Part shown: piece after piece, positions 23,766 through 32,086 of the stretch
Layout of the letters: each line of letters begins with the position of its first letter
How positions within the stretch are numbered: the stretch's first letter is position 1
Position numbers and translations under genes: made by a program
Source: an uncultured Lachnospiraceae bacterium
GTDB taxonomy: Bacteria; Bacillota; Clostridia; Lachnospirales; Lachnospiraceae
DNA length: 64,000 nt
Direction: 5' to 3'
Assembly (NCBI GenBank): GCA_910585635.1
Contig: CAJUFE010000005.1
Location: 62,001 to 126,000, forward strand
The notes under the pieces: model-generated
Told to the model about the DNA's origin: nothing
The model's database searches: none
What the model saw: the letters and a program-made list of their open reading frames with translations, nothing else

Positions 23766-24416
23766 ATGATCGGAAAGGAACAGAGCCTATTGACCGGTGA
23801 GGTCTATGACTGGGTGGCCTCTATGGAATGCGCCCGGATCGGAGAGGAGCCTCATCATATCTATTTCGACAATGGGTCCCGAAGGGGGGCGGTCTCCTTC
23901 TATGAAGGCTATATCATCGAGTTGTCTGTGGAGGATGAGGAGACCGGTGAGACGCCTTTCTATATCCACTTTGCGATCCGGGATGTGAAGGAGACGAAGG
24001 ATCGTGTCCGTCTGTTCTTCCGATCTCTGGAGGGGGAGATGGTGGGACAGGAGAGGATCGACTTATCTACGGTCCGGACCCTGTGCCTCACGAGGATCTT
24101 GGTCAGCTGCAGCTGCGGAATCACCTCCTCCTACTTTGCGCTCCTGATGCAGCAGGCCGCCGACCGGGCAGGCTTGCGGGCAGAAGTCCGGGCGGTGGGA
24201 CTTGAGGCTTTAGACCAGCTTGAGGAGCAGTATGATCAGATCCTCCTAGCGCCCCAGGTGGGCTATATGCTCACATCCTGCCGGGAGCGCTATGGGGATA
24301 AGGTCCAGGCCATCGACATAGCGGACTTCGCCAGCCGGAACGTGGAGCATGTCCTCTGGCAGGCGGTGCAGAGGGCCCATGGGGCATCCTGCCCGATCAT
24401 GCGCCCTCTGTATTGA
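23766..24416 (+). CDS. Protein with C-terminal PTS EIIB (lactose/cellobiose-like) domain
   Basis: This encodes about 216 residues. The N-terminal ~105 residues form a beta-rich domain of unknown type. The C-terminal part (about 110-210) resembles phosphotransferase EIIB of the lactose/cellobiose type: ILVSCSCGITSS with Cys at 115 and 117, an LLAPQVGYML stretch and a final VLWQAVQ helix. In EIIB proteins the first Cys takes phosphate from EIIA. No EIIA, EIIC or sugar hydrolase gene is nearby, so a sensory or regulatory role is more likely than transport. AAAGGAAG gives ATG 23766; ATG 23685 is in frame but has a poorer site. Confidence 0.65.
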   Translation: MIGKEQSLLTGEVYDWVASMECARIGEEPHHIYFDNGSRRGAVSFYEGYIIELSVEDEETGETPFYIHFAIRDVKETKDRVRLFFRSLEGEMVGQERIDLSTVRTLCLTRILVSCSCGITSSYFALLMQQAADRAGLRAEVRAVGLEALDQLEEQYDQILLAPQVGYMLTSCRERYGDKVQAIDIADFASRNVEHVLWQAVQRAHGASCPIMRPLY

Positions 24417-24458
24417 TCCATTTATCTGTTGCCTATCTATATCCATCCTATGTCGGGT

Positions 24459-25070
24459 CTACCCTATGTCAGGAGCCTGCCCCTGGTGTGCCTCCCACGC
24501 ACATCCGGTGATCTGCATATCGGTAAAGACAGCCTTGAACGAGGAGTCTTCAGGGCTGCAGGCATAGATCCCGAAGCGGATCTTGCCACCGCCTTCCCGC
24601 AGGTGGCAGATGCGCATCTGTTGGAAATCCTTTCCGTCCTGGGAGCACTCGATCCGATAGTCATCCTCTCTGCGGCTGAACCTGTACCACATAGTCTTGA
24701 TATCCGCCGGGATCCGGGTCGTGGCCCAGTCGGAGTAGCCGTGATCGGTGACCACGCTCCCTAGATGCTGCCATCGCTCGTCCTCATATTCCACCGACCC
24801 TTTTATCCAGTTCTCACTATCCAGATACATCACGATCCCGCATTGGTCAAATCGGTGATGGCTTCCTGAGAAGTCGGTCTTGACCACAAAGGAAAAATAG
24901 GTTTCCTCCGTTTCGATCTGCAGCACAGGGGCGTTGTCATTTCGGAAATGATAATAGGTCCTCTGCCACAGATCCGTATGGGGCTCTGTGACGATCTCGA
25001 CGAGGTCCTCCTGTAAGTGATATCCCTTCGGTCTCCTCGTCCATTTTGCATTTGCGATGTCAAATTTCAT
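24459..25070 (-). CDS. DUF1349 family protein (concanavalin A-like fold)
   Basis: This 203-residue protein has the pattern of the DUF1349/YesU group: WTRRP near the start, WQRTYYHF, GIVMYLDSENWIKGSVE in the middle and WYRFSRREDDYRIE near the end. It is a predicted jelly-roll lectin-like fold that may bind a sugar ligand. It is cytoplasmic (no signal). GGAGGGATCAAG precedes ATG 25070. It lies downstream of the AraC gene on the same strand (124-base gap) and may be its target. Confidence 0.85.
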   Translation of the reverse strand: MKFDIANAKWTRRPKGYHLQEDLVEIVTEPHTDLWQRTYYHFRNDNAPVLQIETEETYFSFVVKTDFSGSHHRFDQCGIVMYLDSENWIKGSVEYEDERWQHLGSVVTDHGYSDWATTRIPADIKTMWYRFSRREDDYRIECSQDGKDFQQMRICHLREGGGKIRFGIYACSPEDSSFKAVFTDMQITGCAWEAHQGQAPDIG

Positions 25071-25194
25071 CTTGATCCCTCCATAGTCTCTTTTTTATAT
25101 GTGTCCATCGGGCGGCTTTCTCATACCGCCTTTCCGACTGCGCCCCATCTCTTTTCGGTGATCCATCTAGCAGGGCCACATAGGATCGCTTCCT

Positions 25195-26097
25195 TTATGG
25201 GCTTTCTGCCTTTTTATGGGTCTGCTCCCGATACTCCCGGGGCGTACAGCCGTACATCTCACAGAAGATCTTCGAAAAGTAGCTCAGATGGTTGAACCCG
25301 CAGGCCAGGGCGATCTCGGTGACGCGCTTGTCCGTACGGGCCAGCAGGCTGCAGCTGACCTTTAAGCGGTAGGCGTTGAGGAAGTCGATCGGGGACTGTC
25401 CCAGATAGCGCTTGAAGATCCGGCAGCATTTGCTGCGGCTGACATGGCCGGAAGCCGCGATCTGTTCCAGCGTGAGCTTTTCCGGATAGTGCTGGTACAG
25501 GAAGGACACCATGGCCTTCTGCGTGTCGGAGTCATCCTGCATATCCGGTCTGGCTGGGCCGGGGAGCAGGAGCCTTTGCTGCAGGAGCCGGTCCCACAGC
25601 GTGTACATGAGAGCGACCGCGCTCAGCTCATACCCTTCGGCAGCCCCATCCCGCAGGCGGAGCATCTGCAGGAGGAGATCGGCAGTCTCCGCCGCTCTTT
25701 CGGAAGGGAGATGGAGGTAGTGCAGATGCTTATCATCCAGGATCGGGGTGACATACCGCTGGAGCAGGGTGGTGTTGCTGCCGAAAAGGGAGGGGTGGAA
25801 CAGGATACAGATGAAGCGGCAGTCCTGCCGCTCATAGGCATAGCCATAATGCATCTGGCGGGAATTGACCATGAGCACATCCTGCTCCTCTAAGACCAGC
25901 CGGTCGCCGCTTATGTGATAGCACATCCGTCCCTCCAGGACATAGATCCATTCGATATCCTCATGCCAGTGGCAGGGCGCGCTCATGCCCGGATAGGTGG
26001 ACAGATCCCCGGTGCGGATATATAAAGGGATGCCGGTGTCTTCATAGTGGACGATCTCCGAAAGATCTTGCATCAGTTCCAGTTTTGCGGGTTCCAT
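25195..26097 (-). CDS. AraC-family transcriptional regulator with cupin sensor domain
   Basis: This 300-residue protein has an N-terminal cupin sensor (about 40-130; CHWHEDIEWIYVLEG) and a C-terminal pair of HTH motifs (about 195-292). The second carries the AraC signature GFNHLSYFSKIF followed by GCTPREYR. It probably senses a sugar and activates nearby carbohydrate genes, of which the DUF1349 gene is the nearest. GGAGGCAGG precedes ATG 26097. Confidence 0.92.
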   Translation of the reverse strand: MEPAKLELMQDLSEIVHYEDTGIPLYIRTGDLSTYPGMSAPCHWHEDIEWIYVLEGRMCYHISGDRLVLEEQDVLMVNSRQMHYGYAYERQDCRFICILFHPSLFGSNTTLLQRYVTPILDDKHLHYLHLPSERAAETADLLLQMLRLRDGAAEGYELSAVALMYTLWDRLLQQRLLLPGPARPDMQDDSDTQKAMVSFLYQHYPEKLTLEQIAASGHVSRSKCCRIFKRYLGQSPIDFLNAYRLKVSCSLLARTDKRVTEIALACGFNHLSYFSKIFCEMYGCTPREYREQTHKKAESP

Positions 26098-26133
26098 AGG
26101 CCTGCCTCCGATCCGTGCAGCATAGAAATGCGT

Positions 26134-27669
26134 CTATTCTTTATAAAACCGGTTGTGACGTGACTGGTTATCGCGGATAAATGCCGCCTGCTCCCGGAAA
26201 AGAGCTCCTGGGCTCAGTTCTTCGGGCTCCTCTTTTGGGTGGAAGCAGGCAACCGGCCCGATCTGCGGATCAAAGCCGGAAAGGGGATCGTTCTCTGGCT
26301 GAAAGCGGGCCAGCTTTTTCAGAGAAGGATCTGCCTGCACACGGGCAAGGAGATGTTCCCGGGCGAACACCGCGCCGTCCCACAGGGCTGTCTCAAAAGA
26401 GCCGGTGTCATGATACCGCTCCATCGTATACGAATAGACGGCATATATGGCCTCCCGGTCTAAGGGCGGATAAGCCTCCTCATCCCCATATAGCCGCTGG
26501 CAGCGCACAAGGTATTTATCGACTTCCTCGATCAGAAAGGGGATGCAGCCTAGCGCTCTCTGCTCGATCTTTTCCTGTATGGACGGATCATAGGAAAGGG
26601 CCGATGCCGCCGCACTGTATCCCGCAAAGGTCGCCGCGAAGGACAGGCCGATGCTCTCCTCCGGATCATCCCGCTCTGTTAGGTCCGGATCTCGGCCAGA
26701 GGTCATCAGCAGGATCTTCAGCATAAAGGCCAATTCCTCTATGGAATAGCGGCCAGCCTCCGGCGCGATCTGGGGGCATATCCGCCGCAGATAGTCCGAA
26801 TAGGCTGACTGCCAGACCGTCTCCTGTTCATCCTTCCATCCGTCCCCCAGGTCATATTGGGCGGAGAGCTGCGAGATGCCCTGGGAATAGATATTGGCCA
26901 GCTGGCGGGAAGCGTTGACAGCGGCTCGTTCATACCGTTTGCGATAGGCATCGTACCTCCATCTCCCCATGTTCCTGATCGTTGCCTCCATCTCGATGAA
27001 ATGCTGGGTCGTCTCTTTCGTCGTTTCCTCCAGACCGTCTACAAAAGAAGGATGTTCCGTGGGATAATGGGTCTGAAAGTCACCAAAAGTGTCCGAAAAC
27101 ATATATCCGGTTTCCGGGTCGTATAAAAGTGTGCGGGTATCTAAGAAGTACCCGAAAAAATGGAGCGTGAAGACAAGACATGCCAGACATAGACCTGGGA
27201 AAAAGACGAAACTGGAGAACAACCCCAGCAGATCGTCCTCTGAGTAGGCCCCCTGAAAGATGAACTCCTTAGGATCCCGGTCATTATATAAGATCGGGAT
27301 GGCTTGCCCGATCGAGAGGACCCCAGGCCCCTTTTTGGCGTAGCTGCATTCATAGACATAGGTCTCCTCCCCCACCTGATATGTGACCACCGGGTACTCA
27401 TATCGTTTCCACCGATAGAACCATTTCCCATAGTAGACCTTTTCCTGTCCGCCCTTGATCTCTTTTATGGTGGCCCCGGCATAGCCTTTCCATTTTCGGC
27501 ACACGATCCATTTCCGGATGTCCGAAAGGGTCGGCGGGACAAGGAGCAGGAGAAAACAGAGACCTGCCGATGCAAGGAACAAGAACAAATGGGAAGGATG
27601 TATATAGATCAAAGCTCCCCAGAAGACCACTGCTGCCAGGAGCATGCGTTTAAAAGAAGAGTCGTCCAT
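26134..27669 (-). CDS. Membrane protein with DUF3592-like N-terminal region
   Basis: This 511-residue protein has two closely spaced N-terminal membrane segments (about 8-45), a soluble beta-rich part with VTYQVGEETYVYECSY typical of DUF3592-like proteins, and a further membrane segment (about 165-190). A long C-terminal region (about 200-511) is helical and hydrophilic and not recognised. It sits 36 bases upstream of the AraC gene in transcriptional order, so the two could be cotranscribed. The function is unknown. Confidence 0.7.
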   Translation of the reverse strand: MDDSSFKRMLLAAVVFWGALIYIHPSHLFLFLASAGLCFLLLLVPPTLSDIRKWIVCRKWKGYAGATIKEIKGGQEKVYYGKWFYRWKRYEYPVVTYQVGEETYVYECSYAKKGPGVLSIGQAIPILYNDRDPKEFIFQGAYSEDDLLGLFSSFVFFPGLCLACLVFTLHFFGYFLDTRTLLYDPETGYMFSDTFGDFQTHYPTEHPSFVDGLEETTKETTQHFIEMEATIRNMGRWRYDAYRKRYERAAVNASRQLANIYSQGISQLSAQYDLGDGWKDEQETVWQSAYSDYLRRICPQIAPEAGRYSIEELAFMLKILLMTSGRDPDLTERDDPEESIGLSFAATFAGYSAAASALSYDPSIQEKIEQRALGCIPFLIEEVDKYLVRCQRLYGDEEAYPPLDREAIYAVYSYTMERYHDTGSFETALWDGAVFAREHLLARVQADPSLKKLARFQPENDPLSGFDPQIGPVACFHPKEEPEELSPGALFREQAAFIRDNQSRHNRFYKE

Positions 27670-27846
27670 AGAGAAGCCTCGCTTTCTGTGCCGGACGGGC
27701 GAAGATCCTATGCCCTTTGGGCCGTTTTGTCCGTTCTGCCTGTATTATACTCCTTTTCCCGTCTAAAAGCAAAGGGAGCCGTTCCTATCGGTCCTCCACA
27801 TAGAAAAGTAACAAAGTGATAAGTGATAAAACATTGACGTGTTTAA

Positions 27847-28164
27847 ACACCGGATCTTATGTTTGGTAAAAGCCTGAAGGGGAAGCTGGAGCCGACCACC
27901 AGCGGCCATGGCGCCATCGATCTGATCCTGCCCGGCTGTCATAAAGCCTCGGGGCTGCAGCGGCTCGTGGAACGCTGGAAGATCTCGCTGGAGCAGTGCG
28001 TGGCCTTCGGGGACGGAGGGAATGATATCGAGATGCTGCGATACTGCGGACATAGCTATGCTATGGAGAACGCGCCCCAGGAGGTGAAGGATGCGGCAAG
28101 AGCTACCTGCCCGTCCAATGAAGAGGATGGGGTGCTGGCCACGTTGGAAAAGATATTTGCCTAA
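27847..28164 (+). pseudogene. Cof-type HAD hydrolase remnant, 3' third
   Basis: The frame is open from about 27847 (a TAA lies just upstream at 27844) and encodes ~105 residues. They correspond to the C-terminal part of Cof/YidA-type sugar-phosphate phosphatases: HGAIDLILPGCHKASGLQRL, then AFGDGGNDIEML with the acidic motif IV, then AMENAPQEVKDAA. No motif I or cap domain is present and no ribosome site precedes its first ATG (27859), so it cannot be functional alone. Motif I of the same family is found at 23306. Its stop overlaps the end of the convergent MerR gene. Confidence 0.85.
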
Positions 28165-29003
28165 CGATCTCTGCGCACCGGGACCTGGATCTTATAGACC
28201 AGGTCCCGTTTATTATCCTCGGACAGCGGGAACTGGGAGATCACCTCGCACAGGTAGTCCCCGGCGATCTGGTAGCCGGCGGTCTGGATCTCCTGGCAGA
28301 GCTGCCGCGCATAGTCCAGCTCCTGTTCCGGATCATGAGCGCAGATCGCCATCGAAAGCCCCTCCGGCACCACACGGATCGTATCGGAGGCGGGATAGTC
28401 TTCATCCACGAAGATGAACGCCGTGCGGGCTACATAGCGCCCCGCGGTCAGGTCGGCCTGCTCGATCAGGGTCCCGGCATTGAAGAAATAGGACATGGGC
28501 AGGTTCTGGCGGAGCATCTTCCCCTTAAGCTCCAGCAGCATACGCTCATAACCGGCGTAGCCCTGGGTGAAGAAGTCGATCTGGGTAACGATCGTATCGA
28601 TGATCCGTTTTGGCATGTATTCGAAAAAGACCTGGCCCACAGGCGGGAGGGATCCCAGCTGCTTTAAGTTGGAGACGATCCGGGCGATGGAGCGGCGGCT
28701 GTTAGAAAGGCGGCGGATCTGCTGCCTGAGAGCCGCGTCCTGTTCCAGAAGGAGCGCCTGCAGCTCCTGGGCCGAGGCGTGGGTCAGCTGGGTGCGGATC
28801 TGCTGCAGGGACATGCCGCAGATCTTCATGGTGTGGATCATATCCAGCTGGGCGCACTGGTCGATCAGGTAGTACCGGTAGCCGTTAGAAGGGTCCTGGT
28901 AGCCAGGCTTTAAGAGCCCTTCTCGGTCGTAAAGGCGCAGGGTCTGGGTCGATATGTGGTTCAAGTCCGCCATCTGGCCGATGGTGAGATATCCGGTCTC
29001 CAT
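28161..29003 (-). CDS. MerR-family regulator with GyrI-like effector-binding domain
   Basis: This 280-residue protein has an N-terminal winged HTH (about 5-75: LTIGQMADLNHISTQTLRLY, GYRYY), a dimerisation helix (about 80-120) and a C-terminal multidrug-binding GyrI-like/BmrR-type domain (about 125-275). Such proteins sense hydrophobic cations or metabolites. GGAAGGAGG precedes ATG 29003. About 190 bases upstream, a promoter with a 19-base spacer around a perfect palindrome (29194-29224) is the expected MerR target and reads toward the dehydrogenase gene. Confidence 0.9.
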   Translation of the reverse strand: METGYLTIGQMADLNHISTQTLRLYDREGLLKPGYQDPSNGYRYYLIDQCAQLDMIHTMKICGMSLQQIRTQLTHASAQELQALLLEQDAALRQQIRRLSNSRRSIARIVSNLKQLGSLPPVGQVFFEYMPKRIIDTIVTQIDFFTQGYAGYERMLLELKGKMLRQNLPMSYFFNAGTLIEQADLTAGRYVARTAFIFVDEDYPASDTIRVVPEGLSMAICAHDPEQELDYARQLCQEIQTAGYQIAGDYLCEVISQFPLSEDNKRDLVYKIQVPVRRDR

Positions 29004-29116
29004 AGCAGCCTCCTTCCTCTGTCTTATCTTTCATCTTATATCGATCTTCCCGATCTTTCAAGTCTTCTCGGCCTTTTATAAGATCGTGTTTTTGATAGGT
29101 TGTAACAGCTCAGATA

Positions 29117-29167
29117 GGTCTGCGCGGGGTCTGCCCCCTTGGGCATTCACCGCGCTGACCGTACGAA
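29117..29167 (-). repeat. Dispersed intergenic hairpin element, copy 3 (inverted, partial)
   Basis: On the minus strand this reads GTACGGTCAGCGCGGTGAA TGCCC ... GGGCAGACCCCGCGCAGACCTA, matching the core of the copies at 4.05 and 35.4 kb. The outer stem pair that is A-T at 35.4 kb is G-C here (GCGCGG/CCGCGC against GCGCAG/CTGCGC), so pairing is preserved by a compensatory change. The first hairpin and inverted ends are not recognisable in this copy. Confidence 0.7.
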
Positions 29168-29193
29168 AACGTGGCGGTCACAAGGATCCGCTC

Positions 29194-29224
29194 TTGACAT
29201 TATACTTGGTATAAGGTTTATGAT
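29194..29224 (+). promoter_or_regulatory. MerR-type promoter with 19-bp spacer and palindromic operator
   Basis: TTGACA (29194-29199) and TATGAT (29219-29224) are 19 bases apart, two more than normal. The spacer holds the perfect palindrome TTATACTTGGTATAA (29200-29214). This is the layout of promoters activated by MerR proteins through DNA untwisting. The adjacent divergent MerR gene is the obvious regulator. Confidence 0.85.
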
Positions 29225-29347
29225 AAATATATACATAGGGGATGGGGTCCCTAGAAAACGGTGATGATGAGAGCGGAGCATGAAACCGTGGGATCAGATA
29301 CTGCGAAAGGCGCAGTCCTGACATATCAAAGAGAAGGAGGTATTTTT

Positions 29348-30430
29348 ATGGATCGAAAGGTAAAGGTAGCACAGTATGGATGTGGGAAGATGAGCCTGTT
29401 CCTGATGCGCTATGTGCTGGAGCACGGCGCTGAGCTGGTAGCGGCATTTGACATGGACCCGGCTGTGATCGGGAAGGATGTGGGGGAGCATCTGGGGAAG
29501 GAGCCCATGGGCCTCAAGATCAGTGACGCCAAGGAGGCGGACGCCATCTTAAAGGAGAAGAAGCCGGATGTATGTGTGATCGCCACCCGCTCCACCATGG
29601 CGGAGCTAAAGGAGGCCTTCAGTGTCTGCGCGGTGAACGGGGTCAACGCGATTTCCACCTGTGAGGAGGCGCTGTATCCCTGGAATTCTTCCGAGGAGAT
29701 CACAAAGGAGCTGGATGAGCTGGCGAAGGCCCACTGCTGTACCTTGTGCGGCAGCGGCTACCCGGATATGTATTGGGGTTCCCTGATCACCACCCTGGCA
29801 GGCTCCATGCACAAGATCACAAAGATCTGCGGCAGCAGCAGCTACAATGTAGAGGATTACGGGATCGCCCTGGCGGAGGGCCACGGCGCGGGACTCACCT
29901 TAGAGGAATTTGACAAACAGATCGGGAATTATAATGACCTGACCTATGCGGAGACCGTGGAGAAGATCAAGGACGGGACCGTGGTCCCCTCCTATATGTG
30001 GAACCAGAACGGCTGGCTCTGCAGCCAGCTGGGCCTGCACATCACCTCCCAGACCCAGAAGTGCCTGCCCATCACCCACCCCGCGGATCTGTATTCCAGC
30101 ACGTTGGATATGACCGTGAAGGCAGGGGACGCTACCGGGATGTCCGCCGTGGTGACCACGGAGACAGAAGAGGGGATCACCCTGGAGACCCAGTGCCTGG
30201 GCTATGTGTACGGGCCGGAGGACTTCGATAAGAACGAATGGACCTTTGAGGGCGAGCCGGAGACCACGATCGTGGTGAACCGTCCGGCCACCGTAGAGCT
30301 CACCTGTGCCACCCTGGTGAACCGGATCCCCATGCTGATCGACGCAAAGCCAGGCTATATCACCACGGAGAAGATGCCGGTCAACCATTATCTGACCAAG
30401 GCCATGGACAGCTATGTGAAGAGCAGATAG
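29348..30430 (+). CDS. DapB-like NAD(P)-dependent amino acid dehydrogenase
   Basis: This encodes about 360 residues. A Rossmann N-terminus (VKVAQYGCGKMSLFL) is followed by a dihydrodipicolinate-reductase-like C-terminal part, as in 2,4-diaminopentanoate dehydrogenase and related oxidoreductases. Features include IATRSTMAEL, ISTCEEALYPW and SGYPDMYWGSL. It is longer than DapB (~250-270) and has no lysine-pathway neighbours, so it is probably not DapB itself. ATG 29348 follows AAGGAGG; an in-frame ATG at 29261 has no site. A MerR-type promoter lies ~125 bases upstream, suggesting ligand-induced expression. The substrate is unknown. Confidence 0.8.
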   Translation: MDRKVKVAQYGCGKMSLFLMRYVLEHGAELVAAFDMDPAVIGKDVGEHLGKEPMGLKISDAKEADAILKEKKPDVCVIATRSTMAELKEAFSVCAVNGVNAISTCEEALYPWNSSEEITKELDELAKAHCCTLCGSGYPDMYWGSLITTLAGSMHKITKICGSSSYNVEDYGIALAEGHGAGLTLEEFDKQIGNYNDLTYAETVEKIKDGTVVPSYMWNQNGWLCSQLGLHITSQTQKCLPITHPADLYSSTLDMTVKAGDATGMSAVVTTETEEGITLETQCLGYVYGPEDFDKNEWTFEGEPETTIVVNRPATVELTCATLVNRIPMLIDAKPGYITTEKMPVNHYLTKAMDSYVKSR

Positions 30431-30540
30431 GAACGGCGCGGCGACAGGGCTGCTGCAGCTAGCGGAGGTAACAGTCCAGGGGGTCTGAACGGTTACTGGC
30501 GAGCAGAGAGCTTGCTGCTACCTTGCGATCAAATGGATCC

Positions 30541-30569
30541 TTGAGTTTTTACAAAGGATATAGTATACT
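30541..30569 (+). promoter_or_regulatory. Promoter of the lipoprotein gene
   Basis: TTGAGT (30541-30546) and TATACT (30564-30569) with a 17-base spacer lie about 50 bases upstream of ATG 30620. The ~110 bases between the dehydrogenase stop and this promoter contain small inverted repeats but no gene. Confidence 0.7.
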
Positions 30570-30619
30570 GTACCTGTTGTAGATAGTACAAGATACCCAA
30601 AACAAGGAGGAGCGAGATC

Positions 30620-31396
30620 ATGAAAAAAGTAAGTGCGGTCTTACTAGCGATGGCCATGGTGTTATCCCTGGCCAGCTGCGGCAGCAAGCAGGATCCGAAG
30701 GAGATCTACGATGCGGCGGTGAAGAAGAGCCAGGAGCTCACCAGCATGGACGTGGACTATGAGATGGATATGGTCATGAGCCAGGGAGATGACAAGATGG
30801 ATGTCTCCACCTCGATGAACATGAAGATGGACGGCCTCAATACGGAAGGGATGCGTTACCTGGCGGAGGGGACCACCACCACCATGGGCCAGACCGTGGA
30901 TACGACCATGTATTATGCGGACGGCTATTGCTACATGGAGGCTATGGGCCAGAAGATGAAATACGCGATGGATCTAGACAAGATGGTGGAGCAGATCAAG
31001 TCTTCCACCGGCGGCGGTTCCATGGATTCCTCGTATCTGTCTGACATCCAGGCGAAGAAGGACGGGGACGATCAGATCCTGACCTACACGGCGGACGCTT
31101 CGAAGATGGATGCCTATGTCCAGGAGGTATTTGGCGCTATGGGCGATATGGGCGATCAGCTGGAAGGCCTTGCCTACACCATCAAAGAGGTGAGCGGTGA
31201 ATCCGTGGTCAATAAAGACGGCTATGTGACCAGCGGCAAGGTGCGGATGGTCATGGATATGACCATGGCAGGCGAGACGATCAGTATGGAGGCCGATACC
31301 ACGGTGATCTACCATAACCCGGGACAGACGGTAGAGGTGGCGGAGCCTTCCTTGGACGGCTATACCGAGATCGATGCCAGCCTGGTAGGCTTTTGA
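30620..31396 (+). CDS. Lipoprotein, DUF6612-like
   Basis: This 258-residue protein has a lipoprotein signal (MKKVSAVLLAMAMVLSLASC, lipobox LASC, Cys20). The mature part is Met-rich, with alternating acidic strands (MDVDYEMDMVMSQG, STSMNMKMDG), as in DUF6612/LppX-like lipoproteins that fold into an open beta-sheet cradle. Such proteins may carry lipids or bind hydrophobic ligands at the outer face of the membrane. AAGGAGGAGCGAG precedes ATG 30620. It is monocistronic between a promoter and a terminator. Confidence 0.8.
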   Translation: MKKVSAVLLAMAMVLSLASCGSKQDPKEIYDAAVKKSQELTSMDVDYEMDMVMSQGDDKMDVSTSMNMKMDGLNTEGMRYLAEGTTTTMGQTVDTTMYYADGYCYMEAMGQKMKYAMDLDKMVEQIKSSTGGGSMDSSYLSDIQAKKDGDDQILTYTADASKMDAYVQEVFGAMGDMGDQLEGLAYTIKEVSGESVVNKDGYVTSGKVRMVMDMTMAGETISMEADTTVIYHNPGQTVEVAEPSLDGYTEIDASLVGF

Positions 31397-31437
31397 CCTG
31401 CAGGACCCAAAAGGATACTGGATACGAAAAAGACACG

Positions 31438-31467
31438 AAAAAACAGGGGAGGGATCCCCTGTTTTTT
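31438..31467. terminator. Bidirectional intrinsic terminator
   Basis: AAAAAACAGGGGA (31438-31450) and TCCCCTGTTTTTT (31455-31467) form a perfect hairpin with A and T runs on opposite sides. It serves the lipoprotein gene and the convergent SCP2 gene. Confidence 0.9.
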
Positions 31468-31515
31468 GGATGCAGGTATGTAGGTCTTCTCATATAGGCA
31501 GATCGGCAGATGGTC

Positions 31516-31854
31516 TTACCGCAGCTTGCGGCCGGGATAAGCGAGCTGCTTGAGCCGCAGGGCTTTCCCGACATCCCCTCGGATCTTGATCTTCCCGATC
31601 GTATAAGCGAAGCTGGGATCCAGCTCTCCTGCCGCGATCTTGAACAATGTATCGGCTCTGCAGATGAACAGGGCATCCCGGTCATAATATTCATAAGGCT
31701 CTACATACAGCCTTCCATCCCGGATCTCCACATAAAAGGCGCCTTCCCCCTCCCCGACGATATTGAACTGGAACGCTAAGTGCTCCCGGATATCGCTGAC
31801 ATCTGCTCGCATAAGATCGTCTCTTGTCTTATCAAAAACCTCTTCGTAAGTCAT
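31516..31854 (-). CDS. SCP2 sterol-binding-domain protein
   Basis: This encodes a 112-residue protein. ATG 31854 follows AGGGAGGAGG, while the longer in-frame start at 31947 lies within the regulatory region. It contains an SCP2-type fold: AFQFNIVGEGEGAFYVEI, a middle CRADTLFKIAAGELDP and the final GKIKIRGDVGKALRL. These small proteins bind lipid-like ligands in the cytoplasm. It is divergent from the TetR gene at 32087, with a palindromic operator in the shared region, so it is probably the TetR target. Confidence 0.88.
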   Translation of the reverse strand: MTYEEVFDKTRDDLMRADVSDIREHLAFQFNIVGEGEGAFYVEIRDGRLYVEPYEYYDRDALFICRADTLFKIAAGELDPSFAYTIGKIKIRGDVGKALRLKQLAYPGRKLR

Positions 31855-31891
31855 GGCAGGCCTCCTCCCTGTTCTGTGCAAGTACAAAGTT

Positions 31892-31906
31892 TCGACCACT
31901 GGTCGA
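31892..31906. promoter_or_regulatory. Palindromic operator, likely TetR binding site
   Basis: TCGACCACTGGTCGA is a perfect 15-base palindrome with a central C/G. It lies downstream of a minus-strand promoter (TTGACT, 17 bases, TATGTT) for the SCP2 gene, in the region shared with the divergent TetR gene. Binding here would block the SCP2 promoter. Confidence 0.65.
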
Positions 31907-32086
31907 GATTTTACTATAAACATAACATATTTTGGGAAGGCAGTCAAGTATAGATTTTTTGACCAAGATCTGCTATACTGGAGTGACAGTCCAGGGTATC
32001 AAAAGGATCACATCCTGGACCAGGATAAAGGATACAAGATACATACAGATCGATCGTGACCGATCGTGACTAAAAGAGGATCATAG

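Noticed and set aside
29113..29195. Riboswitch in the leader of the dehydrogenase gene
   Set aside because: The structured segment is the dispersed repeat element in inverted orientation and lies upstream of the promoter, so it would not be in the mRNA.
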